A stretch of 64,000 bases of DNA from Desulfobulbaceae bacterium DB1 (GTDB lineage Bacteria > Desulfobacterota > Desulfobulbia > Desulfobulbales > SURF-16): positions 66,005 through 130,004 of the forward strand of contig MQUF01000014.1 of assembly GCA_001914235.1 (NCBI GenBank). Reading direction: 5' to 3'. A model generated the notes under the pieces. It was not told the origin of the DNA. It saw nothing but the letters and a program-made list of their open reading frames with translations, and searched no databases. A program made the translations under genes and the position numbers. Below, one piece after another: positions 27,269-34,525 of the stretch (positions are counted from its first letter, which is position 1; every line of letters starts with the position of its first letter).

Positions 27269-29188
27269 ATGGGAAAGACAGTAACCGAAAAGATTCTGGC
27301 CGCCCATCTGGTTGAAGGGGAAATGGCCAAGGGAAAAGAGATCGGCATCCGTATTGATCAGACACTGACCCAGGATGCCACCGGCACCATGGCCTATCTT
27401 GAATTTGAATCCATAGGCATCCCGCGGGTGCAGACGGAATGTTCCGTTTGTTATGTGGATCATAATCTGGTGCAGTCTGATTTCAAGAATGCCGATGACC
27501 ACCGTTTTCTCCAGTCCATTGCCCGTAAATACGGGCTGTTTTTCTCTCCGCCGGGCAACGGCATTTCCCATCAGATCAATCTTGAAAGGTTCGGCAAACC
27601 CGGCAAGACCCTGCTCGGGTCTGACAGCCACACCCCGACCGGCGGCGGACTCGGCATGCTGGCCATCGGCGCCGGCGGCCTTGACGTGGCCATGGCCATG
27701 GCGGGCAAGCCTTTTTATCTGGTGATGCCGAAAGTTTTCGGCATCAAGCTGAGCGGCAAGCTCTCCCCCTGGGTATCGGCGCGGGATGTGCTGCTGGAGC
27801 TCCTCCGGCAGTTAACCGTCAAGGGCGGGGTGGGGTACATCATGGAGTATTTCGGGCCGGGAGTCAAAGAGCTGTCGGTGACGGACCGGGCATCGGTCAC
27901 CAATTTCGGCGCCGAACTCGGGGCCACCACCTCGGTTTTCCCCTCGGATGAAAATACCTTGAAGTTTCTCCGGAGTCAGGGACGTGAAGAAAGCTGGGTG
28001 GAGATTGTTGCTGATGATGATGCCTGCTATGACGAGGTGCTGGAAATCGATATGTCGTCCCTGGAGCCGCTGATTGCCTGTCCTTCTTCACCGGATAATG
28101 TCGTCACGGTGAAAGAAGCCGCGGGCAAGCCGGTTTCCCAGGTGCTGGTCGGCTCCTGCTCCAATTCGTCCCTGCGTGATTTGGTGGTGGTGGCTAAAAC
28201 CCTGACCGGCCGGCAGGTCAGTCATGAGGTGAGTTTTGAGATTAATCCCGGCAGTCGTCAGGTTCTGGAGAATCTGACCGCCATGGGGGAAATGCTGCCG
28301 TTGATCCATGCCGGGGCCCGCATTCATCAGGCGGGTTGTCTCGGCTGTATCGGCATGGGGCAGGCGCCGGCCACCGGCACCATCTCCCTGCGGACCTTTC
28401 CCCGTAATTTTCCGGGCCGCAGCGGCACCGTAAACGATCAGGTTTATCTGTGCAGTCCGGAAGTGGCCGTTGCCGCGGCAATCACCGGAAAAATCACCGA
28501 TCCCCGGGAGCTTGGCGAATATCCCTCCTTCTCCCTGCCGGAAAAATATCTTCCCGGTGACTCCCGCATCGAGCCGCCGCTGGCCGACGGCAGCGGGGTT
28601 GCGATCGTGCGTGGACCCAATATCGCGCCTTTTCCGACTTTTCCCCCCATTCCCGAGACCTGGCAGGGGACAGTTCTGCTCAAGGCGGGAGATAATATCA
28701 CCACCGATCATATCATGCCCGCCGGCGCCCAGGTTCTTCCCCTGCGGAGCAATATTCCGGCCATCAGTGAATTTGTCTTCAAGGCCCTTGACGAGAATTT
28801 CAGCAGGCACGCCGGAGAAGCGGGACACGGCATGATTGTCGGCGGCGAAAACTACGGCCAGGGTTCTTCCCGGGAGCATGCGGCACTGGCGCCGAGGTAT
28901 CTCGGGGTTGAGGTCAAGATCGTCAAGAGCTTTGCCCGCATTCACAAAGCGAATCTGATCAACTTTGGCATCCTGCCGCTGACCTTTGCCGATCCTGCCG
29001 ATTACGAACTGATCCAACCGGGAGCAAAAGTGGTTATTGCTGATTTGCGGAAATCCCTGGAAAACGGCGCTGAGCGGCTTGCTGTCGAGGTTGACGGCCG
29101 CAGGATTGCGGCATCACTTGATGTTTCCGCCCGGCATCGGGCAATACTGCTGGCCGGCGGGCTGTTGAACTGGGCCAGGGGAAATTAA
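27269..29188 (+). CDS. Aconitate hydratase (short Aquifex/anaerobe type)
   Basis: A 639-residue aconitase converting citrate to isocitrate through cis-aconitate with a [4Fe-4S] cluster. Substrate-loop and cluster motifs are visible: LLGSDSHTPTGGGLGMLAIGAGGLDVA (about 114-140), VGSCSNSS (about 295, first cluster Cys) and AGCLGCIGMGQAPATG (about 354-369, the Cys pair). The swivelling domain with GENYGQGSSREHAALAPRYLG is at about 527-547. At 639 residues it belongs to the compact bacterial class, shorter than AcnA or AcnB (about 890/860). AAGGAG lies seven bases before the ATG. It stands alone and ends in two hairpins. Homoaconitase or isopropylmalate isomerase is less likely since both halves are fused. 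Confidence 0.93.
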   Translation: MGKTVTEKILAAHLVEGEMAKGKEIGIRIDQTLTQDATGTMAYLEFESIGIPRVQTECSVCYVDHNLVQSDFKNADDHRFLQSIARKYGLFFSPPGNGISHQINLERFGKPGKTLLGSDSHTPTGGGLGMLAIGAGGLDVAMAMAGKPFYLVMPKVFGIKLSGKLSPWVSARDVLLELLRQLTVKGGVGYIMEYFGPGVKELSVTDRASVTNFGAELGATTSVFPSDENTLKFLRSQGREESWVEIVADDDACYDEVLEIDMSSLEPLIACPSSPDNVVTVKEAAGKPVSQVLVGSCSNSSLRDLVVVAKTLTGRQVSHEVSFEINPGSRQVLENLTAMGEMLPLIHAGARIHQAGCLGCIGMGQAPATGTISLRTFPRNFPGRSGTVNDQVYLCSPEVAVAAAITGKITDPRELGEYPSFSLPEKYLPGDSRIEPPLADGSGVAIVRGPNIAPFPTFPPIPETWQGTVLLKAGDNITTDHIMPAGAQVLPLRSNIPAISEFVFKALDENFSRHAGEAGHGMIVGGENYGQGSSREHAALAPRYLGVEVKIVKSFARIHKANLINFGILPLTFADPADYELIQPGAKVVIADLRKSLENGAERLAVEVDGRRIAASLDVSARHRAILLAGGLLNWARGN

Positions 29189-29205
29189 AAAAATTGTACT
29201 TTTTC

Positions 29206-29275
29206 CGGCGCACTGTCGTTTTGCGCCGACCCGCATCCCCTTCTGTCGCTTGGTACAGACATCTGGGATGCGGGT
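29206..29275 (+). terminator. Two tandem hairpins after aconitase
   Basis: CGGCGCA/TGCGCCG (29206-29212 with 29222-29228) is followed at once by ACCCGCATCCC/GGGATGCGGGT (29229-29239 with 29265-29275), an 11-bp perfect stem with a smaller TCTGT/ACAGA stem inside its loop. Only TTT follows, so termination may need help, but the pair clearly closes the aconitase transcript. Confidence 0.55.
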
Positions 29276-29286
29276 TTAAAAAATTG
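29274..29286 (+). repeat. GTTTAAAAAATTG, copy 2 of 3
   Basis: Exact copy of the 13-mer at 1905 and 29350. It starts on the last base pairs of the aconitase terminator stem, 76 bp before copy 3. Confidence 0.45.
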
Positions 29287-29349
29287 AACAATTCATAACT
29301 TGTTGAAATTCCATTGATTTCTTTTGATGGACCGTTTTTCGGGGGGCGA

Positions 29350-29362
29350 GTTTAAAAAATTG
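29350..29362 (+). repeat. GTTTAAAAAATTG, copy 3 of 3
   Basis: Exact copy of the 13-mer, about 90-100 bp upstream of the -24/-12 promoter at 29454, a position where an activator of that promoter could bind. Confidence 0.45.
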
Positions 29363-29400
29363 TATTCTTTTTAAAATGATACTGCAGGGAAGGAGAGGCG

Positions 29401-29427
29401 CTTGTCCCTTGCTGGGTAAGGGATAAG
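29401..29427. repeat. Inverted repeat just upstream of the sigma-54 promoter
   Basis: CTTGTCCCTT (29401-29410) and AAGGGATAAG (29418-29427) pair in nine of ten positions around a 7-base loop. It may be a binding site for the regulator of the promoter at 29454, though closer than activator sites usually are. Confidence 0.38.
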
Positions 29428-29453
29428 AGGGTCGGAAGAATTTTTTTCTTGTA

Positions 29454-29469
29454 TGGCACGCCTGTTGCT
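29454..29469 (+). promoter_or_regulatory. Strong sigma-54 promoter
   Basis: TGGCACGCCTGTTGCT matches the consensus TGGCACG-N4-TTGCW at every conserved base. The start point is predicted near 29480. An intrinsic terminator ends 72 bases later and the next gene begins at 29608. Confidence 0.82.
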
Positions 29470-29479
29470 TTATGGATTA

Positions 29480-29551
29480 GTCAAGATAACAACTCTTATC
29501 TCCTTTCTCCAGAAAAAGGCCGATCCTGTCCCCCCAGGGTTGGCCTTTTTT
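29480..29551 (+). ncRNA. Candidate 72-nt small RNA (or attenuated leader)
   Basis: The segment runs from the predicted sigma-54 start point to the T-run of an intrinsic terminator. Its first 32 bases are predicted to be unpaired and contain CTCCTTTCTCC, complementary to ribosome binding sites; the rest is the terminator hairpin. That layout is typical of small RNAs that pair with mRNA leaders. No open reading frame of note is inside. The alternative is an attenuator leader for the DUF362 gene 56 bp downstream. Function is inferred from layout only. Confidence 0.5.
29513..29551 (+). terminator. Intrinsic terminator of the candidate small RNA
   Basis: AAAAAGGCC (29513-29521) pairs with GGCCTTTTT (29542-29550), with an inner CCTG/CAGG stem, and ends in a T6 run. 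It would also work on the minus strand because of the A5 run. Confidence 0.78.
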
Positions 29552-29607
29552 CGTTTTGTGGTAAAAATCCCCTTATCCAAAATTTTTCTTCAGCATTCGA
29601 AGCGGAA

Positions 29608-30537
29608 ATGAAAACAGTCTCAACCCGTGTTGCAATTCTCAGGTGTCCTGCTTACGACAGGAAGGCGATCAAGGAGAATCTTGCCGTAATTTTCCAGGCC
29701 CTGTCTTTTACGGTTGCCGCGGGCTCATCGATTCTGCTGAAGCCCAACCTCGTGTCCGGCATCGGCCATCGGGGCCTGGCCTGCAGCCACCCGGAATTTG
29801 TCGCCGCAGCGGCGGAATGGTTTGTCGATCACGGCGTCCGGGTGGCTGTTGGGGATTCCCCGGCCTTTGGGCGGGCACCGGCGGTAATGGACGCCTGCGG
29901 CATTTCGGCAAGCCTGAAGGGGCTGCCGGTCCGCGCCCTGCATTTCCACCAGGCCAGGAAGGTGAATCTGGCATGCGGGCTTTCGCTCAAGGTTGCCGCA
30001 GCGGCATTGGATTGTGACTATCTTGTTAATCTGCCCAGGGTGAAAGCCCATTCGCAGACCCTGGTAAGCCTGGCGGTCAAAAATTATTTCGGCACGGTCA
30101 AGGGATTTTCCAAGGCCCTGCTCCATCAGCGACTGGGCGCCAATGAGGACTTTTTTGCCCGGATGATTGTTGACCTGCAGGCCGTGCTGCCGGACGGTAT
30201 CAGTCTCATCGACGGTATCGAGGCCATGCATTGCAGCGGTCCGATGGATGGACTTCCTTTTCATCTGGGGGTGGTGGCCGGCTCGAAAAATCCTGTTGCC
30301 CTGGATACCGCAATGCTGGCAATATTAGGGATCAATCCGGAAAAAAGCCTGGTGTGGCGAGAGACGAAACGGCGAAATTGTCCGGGATGGCGGGAAAAGG
30401 ATCTGCTTTACCCTCTTCTGGGTCCGGCCGATGTCGCGGTGCAGGGGTTTGTCGTGCCGGAGAGATTGAAACCGATTCCTTTCCGGCCGCTTCAGGTCGT
30501 CGGAAGCATCATAAGGCGAATTCGCGCCCAGTTGTGA
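29608..30537 (+). CDS. DUF362 domain protein
   Basis: A 309-residue protein whose body matches DUF362 (ILLKPNLVSGIGHRGLACSHPEFVAAAAEWFVDHGVRVAVGDSPAF, DYLVNLPRVKAHSQTLVSLAVKNYFGTVKG, LIDGIEAMHCSGPMDGLP). The family is widespread in anaerobes, often joined to a ferredoxin domain, and has no agreed function; this copy lacks the ferredoxin part. The ATG at 29608 begins MKTVSTRVAILRCP; the ribosome site (AAGCGGA) is poor, and the open frame reaches back to 29449 through the terminator, which is unlikely to be coding. It follows a sigma-54 promoter and terminator, so read-through control is possible. Confidence 0.83.
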   Translation: MKTVSTRVAILRCPAYDRKAIKENLAVIFQALSFTVAAGSSILLKPNLVSGIGHRGLACSHPEFVAAAAEWFVDHGVRVAVGDSPAFGRAPAVMDACGISASLKGLPVRALHFHQARKVNLACGLSLKVAAAALDCDYLVNLPRVKAHSQTLVSLAVKNYFGTVKGFSKALLHQRLGANEDFFARMIVDLQAVLPDGISLIDGIEAMHCSGPMDGLPFHLGVVAGSKNPVALDTAMLAILGINPEKSLVWRETKRRNCPGWREKDLLYPLLGPADVAVQGFVVPERLKPIPFRPLQVVGSIIRRIRAQL

Positions 30538-30571
30538 GATGTTGGTCAATTGAGAACTTTTTGTCGGATTG

Positions 30572-30599
30572 TTGACTCTTTTTCGGCAATGTTTAAGAT
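30572..30599 (+). promoter_or_regulatory. Sigma-70-type promoter before htpX
   Basis: TTGACT (30572-30577) and TAAGAT (30594-30599) are 16 bases apart, about 180 bp before htpX. No heat-shock (sigma-32) pattern was recognised in the gap. Confidence 0.4.
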
Positions 30600-30782
30600 A
30601 AATGAGAGAGACATGTTGAAAAAGGCGTGCCGTTTCCGCGTTGGCGAAAAAAACAGCGAAAACATCGTGAAATCTCCGATGGTGATCGGCAGGAAGGGCG
30701 AGGACGAGACTGCGCGGCCGTCGTGACCCAACATGCCTGGCGGCGCGTTAGCGGGATTTCCAGTTTTAAAATGAGGTTTGCT

Positions 30783-31634
30783 ATGACAAGTATGATGAAA
30801 ACAGCAGCTCTTATGGCCGCTTTGACCGCGCTTTTTCTGGTGGGCGGACAGGCGCTGGGTGGGCGCAGTGGAATGACTTTTGCCCTGCTGATGGCCTTGG
30901 GGATGAATTTTTTTGCCTACTGGTTCAGTGATAAAATGGCGCTGGCCATGAGCCGTGCCCGGGAGGTGAGCGAACAGGAGGCGCCGGACCTGCATCAGAT
31001 GGTCGGTTTTCTGGCCGGTCGGGCCGAGCTGCCCAAGCCTCGGGTTTATATCATTGATGATCATACTCCCAATGCCTTTGCCACGGGGCGTAATCCGCAA
31101 CACGCGGCGGTTGCCGTCACCCGCGGGCTCATGGAGCTGCTCAGCCGCGATGAATTGGAAGGTGTGCTGGCGCATGAGCTGGCGCACATCAAGAATCGCG
31201 ATATCCTGATCAGTTCCGTCGCCGCTGTCATGGCCGGGGCCATCAGCTCCCTGGCGAGTATGGCACAGTGGGCCATGCTTTTCGGCGGATTTCGCGGCCG
31301 GGATAATGAAGGCGGAGGAGGGGGCGGCATGCTCGGCGGGCTGGTGATGATGATTGTCGCCCCTCTTGCCGCAACCATTATTCAGTTGGCTATTTCCCGC
31401 AGCCGTGAGTTTCAGGCGGATGCCACCGGCGCTGGAATCTGCGGCAGGCCCCATTCCCTGGCCAGCGCCCTGGCAAAACTTGAACAGGGCAATCGCCGTC
31501 AGCCGATGGATGTCAACCCGGCCACCGCCCAGATGTATGTTGTCAACCCGCTTTCCGGCGGGGGGGTTGCCGGTCTTTTTGCCACCCATCCCCCTATTCG
31601 GGAAAGAATAAACAGGCTGCTTTCCGTTGCCTGA
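30783..31634 (+). CDS. htpX: Membrane zinc metalloprotease HtpX
   Basis: A 283-residue M48B peptidase with two N-terminal membrane helices (about 6-25 and 30-48), the zinc motif VLAHELAHIKNRD (HExxH, about 134-146), two more hydrophobic stretches flanking a Gly-rich loop, and the third ligand in SREFQADATGA. HtpX degrades damaged membrane proteins alongside FtsH. The chosen ATG at 30783 follows GAGG by six bases; longer starts would give an implausible charged N-terminus. Length matches E. coli HtpX (293). Confidence 0.94.
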   Translation: MTSMMKTAALMAALTALFLVGGQALGGRSGMTFALLMALGMNFFAYWFSDKMALAMSRAREVSEQEAPDLHQMVGFLAGRAELPKPRVYIIDDHTPNAFATGRNPQHAAVAVTRGLMELLSRDELEGVLAHELAHIKNRDILISSVAAVMAGAISSLASMAQWAMLFGGFRGRDNEGGGGGGMLGGLVMMIVAPLAATIIQLAISRSREFQADATGAGICGRPHSLASALAKLEQGNRRQPMDVNPATAQMYVVNPLSGGGVAGLFATHPPIRERINRLLSVA

Positions 31635-31690
31635 TTCGTGGGATTCGGTTAATTCCGCTGCACCCATGGTGCGCGAGCAAACAAGATATC

Positions 31691-31719
31691 TTTACATTTT
31701 TATTGGAAAATTTTATCAT
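31691..31719 (+). promoter_or_regulatory. Sigma-70-type promoter before fabL
   Basis: TTTACA and TATCAT with a 17-base spacer; predicted start near 31726. The 87-base leader contains CAGGTG/CACCTG (31723-31728, 31748-31753) and a G8 run, with no known riboswitch pattern that I can recognise. Confidence 0.48.
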
Positions 31720-31812
31720 CTGCAGGTGGATGGCCATGGTGTGCTTTCACCTGGTTCCGGGGGGGGAAACCTAGACCCGTTTCGGTGCGATCAAATTTGG
31801 AAGGAGTTTTTA

Positions 31813-32565
31813 ATGTATAATCTGCGAGGAAAAGTTGCGTTGGTGACCGGAAGTTCACGAGGAATCGGCAGGGCGATTGCCATGCGTTTTGCGGACAGCG
31901 GCATTAATCTGGTGGTCAATTATGTCCGTCACAGGCGGGATGCGGAGGATACGGCGCGGGACATTGAAAAGGCGGGAGTGAAATGCCTTGTGGTCAAGGC
32001 CAATGTCGCCAATGATGAGGATGTTCTTGCCATGTTCGAGCAGGTCAAGCAGGAGTTCGGTCGCCTGGATATTCTGGTGAGCAATGCCGCCTCCGGTGTG
32101 CTGAAGCCGGTGATGGAGCTCAGCACCAGGCATTGGAACTGGGCCATGGATATTAATGCCAGGGCCTTGCTTGTGCTCGCGCAGCAGGCGGTTCCCTTGA
32201 TGAAGGAGGGTGGTCGTATTCTGGCGGTTTCCAGCCTGGGTGCGGTGCGGGCGGTGGAAAATTATACCGCGGTGGGCGCTTCGAAGGCCGCCCTGGAATC
32301 CCTGGTGCGGCATCTGGCGGTGGAGCTCGGTCCCAAGGACATCACCGTCAATACCATCAGCGCCGGAGCTGTGGATACCGAGGCCTTGAAGAAATTTCCC
32401 AATCGTATTCAAATACTTGAAACCGCATTGGAGCGCACCCCCCTTGGTCGTCTGACGACACCGGAAGACGTGGCTGATCTTGCCCTTTTTCTCTGCAGTG
32501 ACTACGCCAAGATGATTCACGGCCAGACACTGGTGGTGGACGGCGGTTACGCCGTCCGCGCCTGA
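31813..32565 (+). CDS. fabL: Enoyl-ACP reductase III, NADPH-dependent
   Basis: A 250-residue short-chain dehydrogenase. The cofactor motif is VTGSSRGIGRAIAMRF (about residues 11-26). The active-site stretch SSLGAVRAVENYTAVGASKAALE has Tyr and Lys separated by six residues (Y-x6-K), the spacing of FabL enoyl reductases rather than the Y-x3-K of ordinary SDRs, and the later NTISAGAVDTEALKKFPN also matches Bacillus FabL. It reduces the enoyl-ACP double bond in the last step of each fatty acid elongation cycle. AAGGAG lies six bases before the ATG. A plain SDR is the alternative. Confidence 0.87.
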   Translation: MYNLRGKVALVTGSSRGIGRAIAMRFADSGINLVVNYVRHRRDAEDTARDIEKAGVKCLVVKANVANDEDVLAMFEQVKQEFGRLDILVSNAASGVLKPVMELSTRHWNWAMDINARALLVLAQQAVPLMKEGGRILAVSSLGAVRAVENYTAVGASKAALESLVRHLAVELGPKDITVNTISAGAVDTEALKKFPNRIQILETALERTPLGRLTTPEDVADLALFLCSDYAKMIHGQTLVVDGGYAVRA

Positions 32566-32590
32566 TTTTCCACTGGTCTGTTCCGCGGTC

Positions 32591-33199
32591 ATGGAGGGAG
32601 GATTTCACACAAACTGCCCGTTGGTCCTGGCGTCGGCGTCGCCGCGGCGAAGCCGTTTCCTGAAAGAGCTTGGTCTTGCATTTACTGTCCAGCCTGCCAT
32701 GATTGACGAAAAAAACACTCATGGGGAAAGTCCTGAAAATTTTGTCCTGCGCCTTGCCGGAGAAAAAGCGCAGAGTGTCGCTCAAAATAATCCCAGGGCC
32801 TGCATTCTGGCGGCGGATACCATCGTGGTTCTCGATGGGCGGATTCTGGGCAAACCGGTTGACCGGGCCGATGCGGAAAAAATGCTGACAAAAATGGCCG
32901 GCAGATGGCATGATGTCGTAACCGGCTATTGTCTGTGCCGCATTGCGGACCGGTTGCTGGTGCAACGTGTTGTGACGACCAAAGTGCTGTTTCGAGATTT
33001 CGGCGCGGATTTGTGCCGGGCCTATGTTCTCACCGGCGAACCGCTTGATAAGGCGGGCAGTTACGGCTTGCAGGGTCGGGGCGGTTTTCTGGTGGAAAGA
33101 ATTGACGGTTCTTACAGCAATGTCATCGGCTTGCCGGTGGCTGAGGTAGTGGCGGATCTGCTCAAGTTTGGCATTATCGGGGCCAATATCGGCGACTGA
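32591..33199 (+). CDS. maf: Maf-type nucleoside triphosphate pyrophosphatase
   Basis: A 202-residue protein with the Maf signature LVLASASPRRSRFLKELGL (about 11-29), ILAADTIVVLDGRILGKPVD (catalytic Asp in AADT) and YGLQGRGGFLVERIDGSYSNVIGLPV. Maf enzymes hydrolyse dTTP/UTP or modified nucleotides, protecting pools. It begins 25 bp after fabL and is followed 24 bp later by the PilZ gene, so the three are likely one operon. The ATG at 32591 has no ribosome site just before it. Confidence 0.93.
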   Translation: MEGGFHTNCPLVLASASPRRSRFLKELGLAFTVQPAMIDEKNTHGESPENFVLRLAGEKAQSVAQNNPRACILAADTIVVLDGRILGKPVDRADAEKMLTKMAGRWHDVVTGYCLCRIADRLLVQRVVTTKVLFRDFGADLCRAYVLTGEPLDKAGSYGLQGRGGFLVERIDGSYSNVIGLPVAEVVADLLKFGIIGANIGD

Positions 33200-33223
33200 A
33201 AGGGAAAAGGCGGGCAAAGCGAG

Positions 33224-33907
33224 ATGAATGATAAAATGTATGATCAAGGCGTGCGACTGGCCTTGGAACTGGGTCTTCGCGTGAAAATCGAGCTTGACGG
33301 TGTGGACATCCCCCTGGAGAGCTCTTTTTGCGGGTTTGTTGATAATTATATCATCATCACCCCCCCATCACCGTACCATCAGGTGCAGCACAAGCTCTTT
33401 GATGGGGCTGAACTGGTGGTACGCTATTTTTATCAGGGCACCATATACGCTTTTCAGACAAAGCTTTTCGCCCAGACCGATAAGCCGGTCAGGCTCCTTT
33501 TCATTTACTACCCAAAGCTCATCCAGAAAAGCGAACTGCGCAGCGAGAAAAGGTCCTGCTGCTATATCCCCGCCGTTATCGAGGTCGGAGAAAAGGAAAA
33601 CAACGGCATCATTGTCGATATCGCCAAATCAGGCTGCCATTGCCTGATCCGGGCAAAAAACAATAAGAGGATGATCCCTTTTAAAATCGACGATACGGTC
33701 AAGCTGACCTGCAAATTTCCCGGGGTGAAAGTTCCCTTGGAGATCATCGGGGTGGTGAAGAATCTGCGCAACAGCAGATATGAGATAAACGTCGGACTGC
33801 AGTTTCATGAAAATACCGCCGAGGTGACCCAGAAAATTATCGGCTGGTATCTCTCCACCATAGAGAAATTTGTCTCCGCCCAGGAGATCAAGCTCGACAT
33901 TCCCTGA
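33224..33907 (+). CDS. PilZ-domain cyclic di-GMP receptor (YcgR-like)
   Basis: A 227-residue protein with a YcgR-type N-terminal beta domain (about 10-105) and a PilZ domain (about 108-215). The c-di-GMP signature is visible as RSEKR (R-x3-R, about 107-111) followed by VDIAKSGCHCL (D/N-x-S/A-x-S-G, about 131). YcgR proteins slow flagellar rotation by binding MotA or FliG when c-di-GMP is high, which fits an organism with the flagellar genes seen here. It follows maf closely on the plus strand. Direct motor action is inferred. Confidence 0.85.
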   Translation: MNDKMYDQGVRLALELGLRVKIELDGVDIPLESSFCGFVDNYIIITPPSPYHQVQHKLFDGAELVVRYFYQGTIYAFQTKLFAQTDKPVRLLFIYYPKLIQKSELRSEKRSCCYIPAVIEVGEKENNGIIVDIAKSGCHCLIRAKNNKRMIPFKIDDTVKLTCKFPGVKVPLEIIGVVKNLRNSRYEINVGLQFHENTAEVTQKIIGWYLSTIEKFVSAQEIKLDIP

Positions 33908-33916
33908 AGATTTTCT

Positions 33917-34216
33917 TTATTTACCGCCGTAGTGCCCGGCAAGCAAAGGCTCGGCAGTTTCGCTTGTCGGAATGCGAGTTGTATTCCGAGGTATTGCGAT
34001 TGTCACCGGTCGTACGCACGAGTTTTTGACATTTTCAACCTCGATGGAAAACGTCGTTCCGCATGTGTGGTTGAAAAGGAATAATCCTTCGACGCCTTCT
34101 TCGTAAAAGTGCTGGTGGCCGATAAAGGAAACCGCTGGGTCGGCTAGGAAATCGGCCTGGTTGGGCCAGATCTCTCCACAACAAGAGCATGTTTTAAAGA
34201 TTGGTTTGGTATCCAT
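33917..34216 (-). CDS. Small Cys-motif protein, unknown function
   Basis: A 99-residue soluble protein starting MDTKPIFKTCSCCGEIWPNQADFL. The CSCC cluster near residue 10, with HTC at about 51 and a C-terminal Cys near 65, suggests a small zinc-binding fold, but it does not match a family I can name. Converges with the PilZ gene (gap 9 bp). The ATG at 34216 is chosen because the Cys motif starts right after; the ribosome site is weak. Confidence 0.68.
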   Translation of the reverse strand: MDTKPIFKTCSCCGEIWPNQADFLADPAVSFIGHQHFYEEGVEGLFLFNHTCGTTFSIEVENVKNSCVRPVTIAIPRNTTRIPTSETAEPLLAGHYGGK

Positions 34217-34236
34217 TGTCGGCGGAAAGGTTGAAT

Positions 34237-34285
34237 TTTTGCAAAATTGCGTGTTTGTTGGTGTCTGTCGAGGCAATTTGCAAAA
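34237..34285. repeat. Long inverted repeat with TTTGCAAA boxes
   Basis: TTTTGCAAAATTGC (34237-34250) and GCAATTTGCAAAA (34273-34285) are reverse complements apart from one base, and each holds a TTTGCAAA dyad, 40 bp apart. They lie 20-70 bp upstream of the Cys-motif gene and may bind its regulator. The remaining gap to 34525 shows nothing I recognise. Confidence 0.4.
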
Positions 34286-34525
34286 GTTGAACCAATGACG
34301 AGTTGTATTTTTGTTGGCGCTGCTAACCTCTTGGAATAAAAAAAATTTTTATTTATTTCGGCGTGTGCGTTTTTGGCGGCATTGGTCATTTGACGGGAAC
34401 GGTCAAAAATCGCTGGGGCAAATGGCATATGCCGAGAGGGGATATGGCGGGAAAAACCCTCTGCGGACGATTTTTTTTGAAGTGCTGGGCGAAAGAGTCT
34501 TTTTCAGCCGATAGTGACCGGCCGA

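Noticed and set aside
31720-31812. Riboswitch before fabL
   Set aside because: Some pairing and a G8 run are present but no known aptamer core could be matched.
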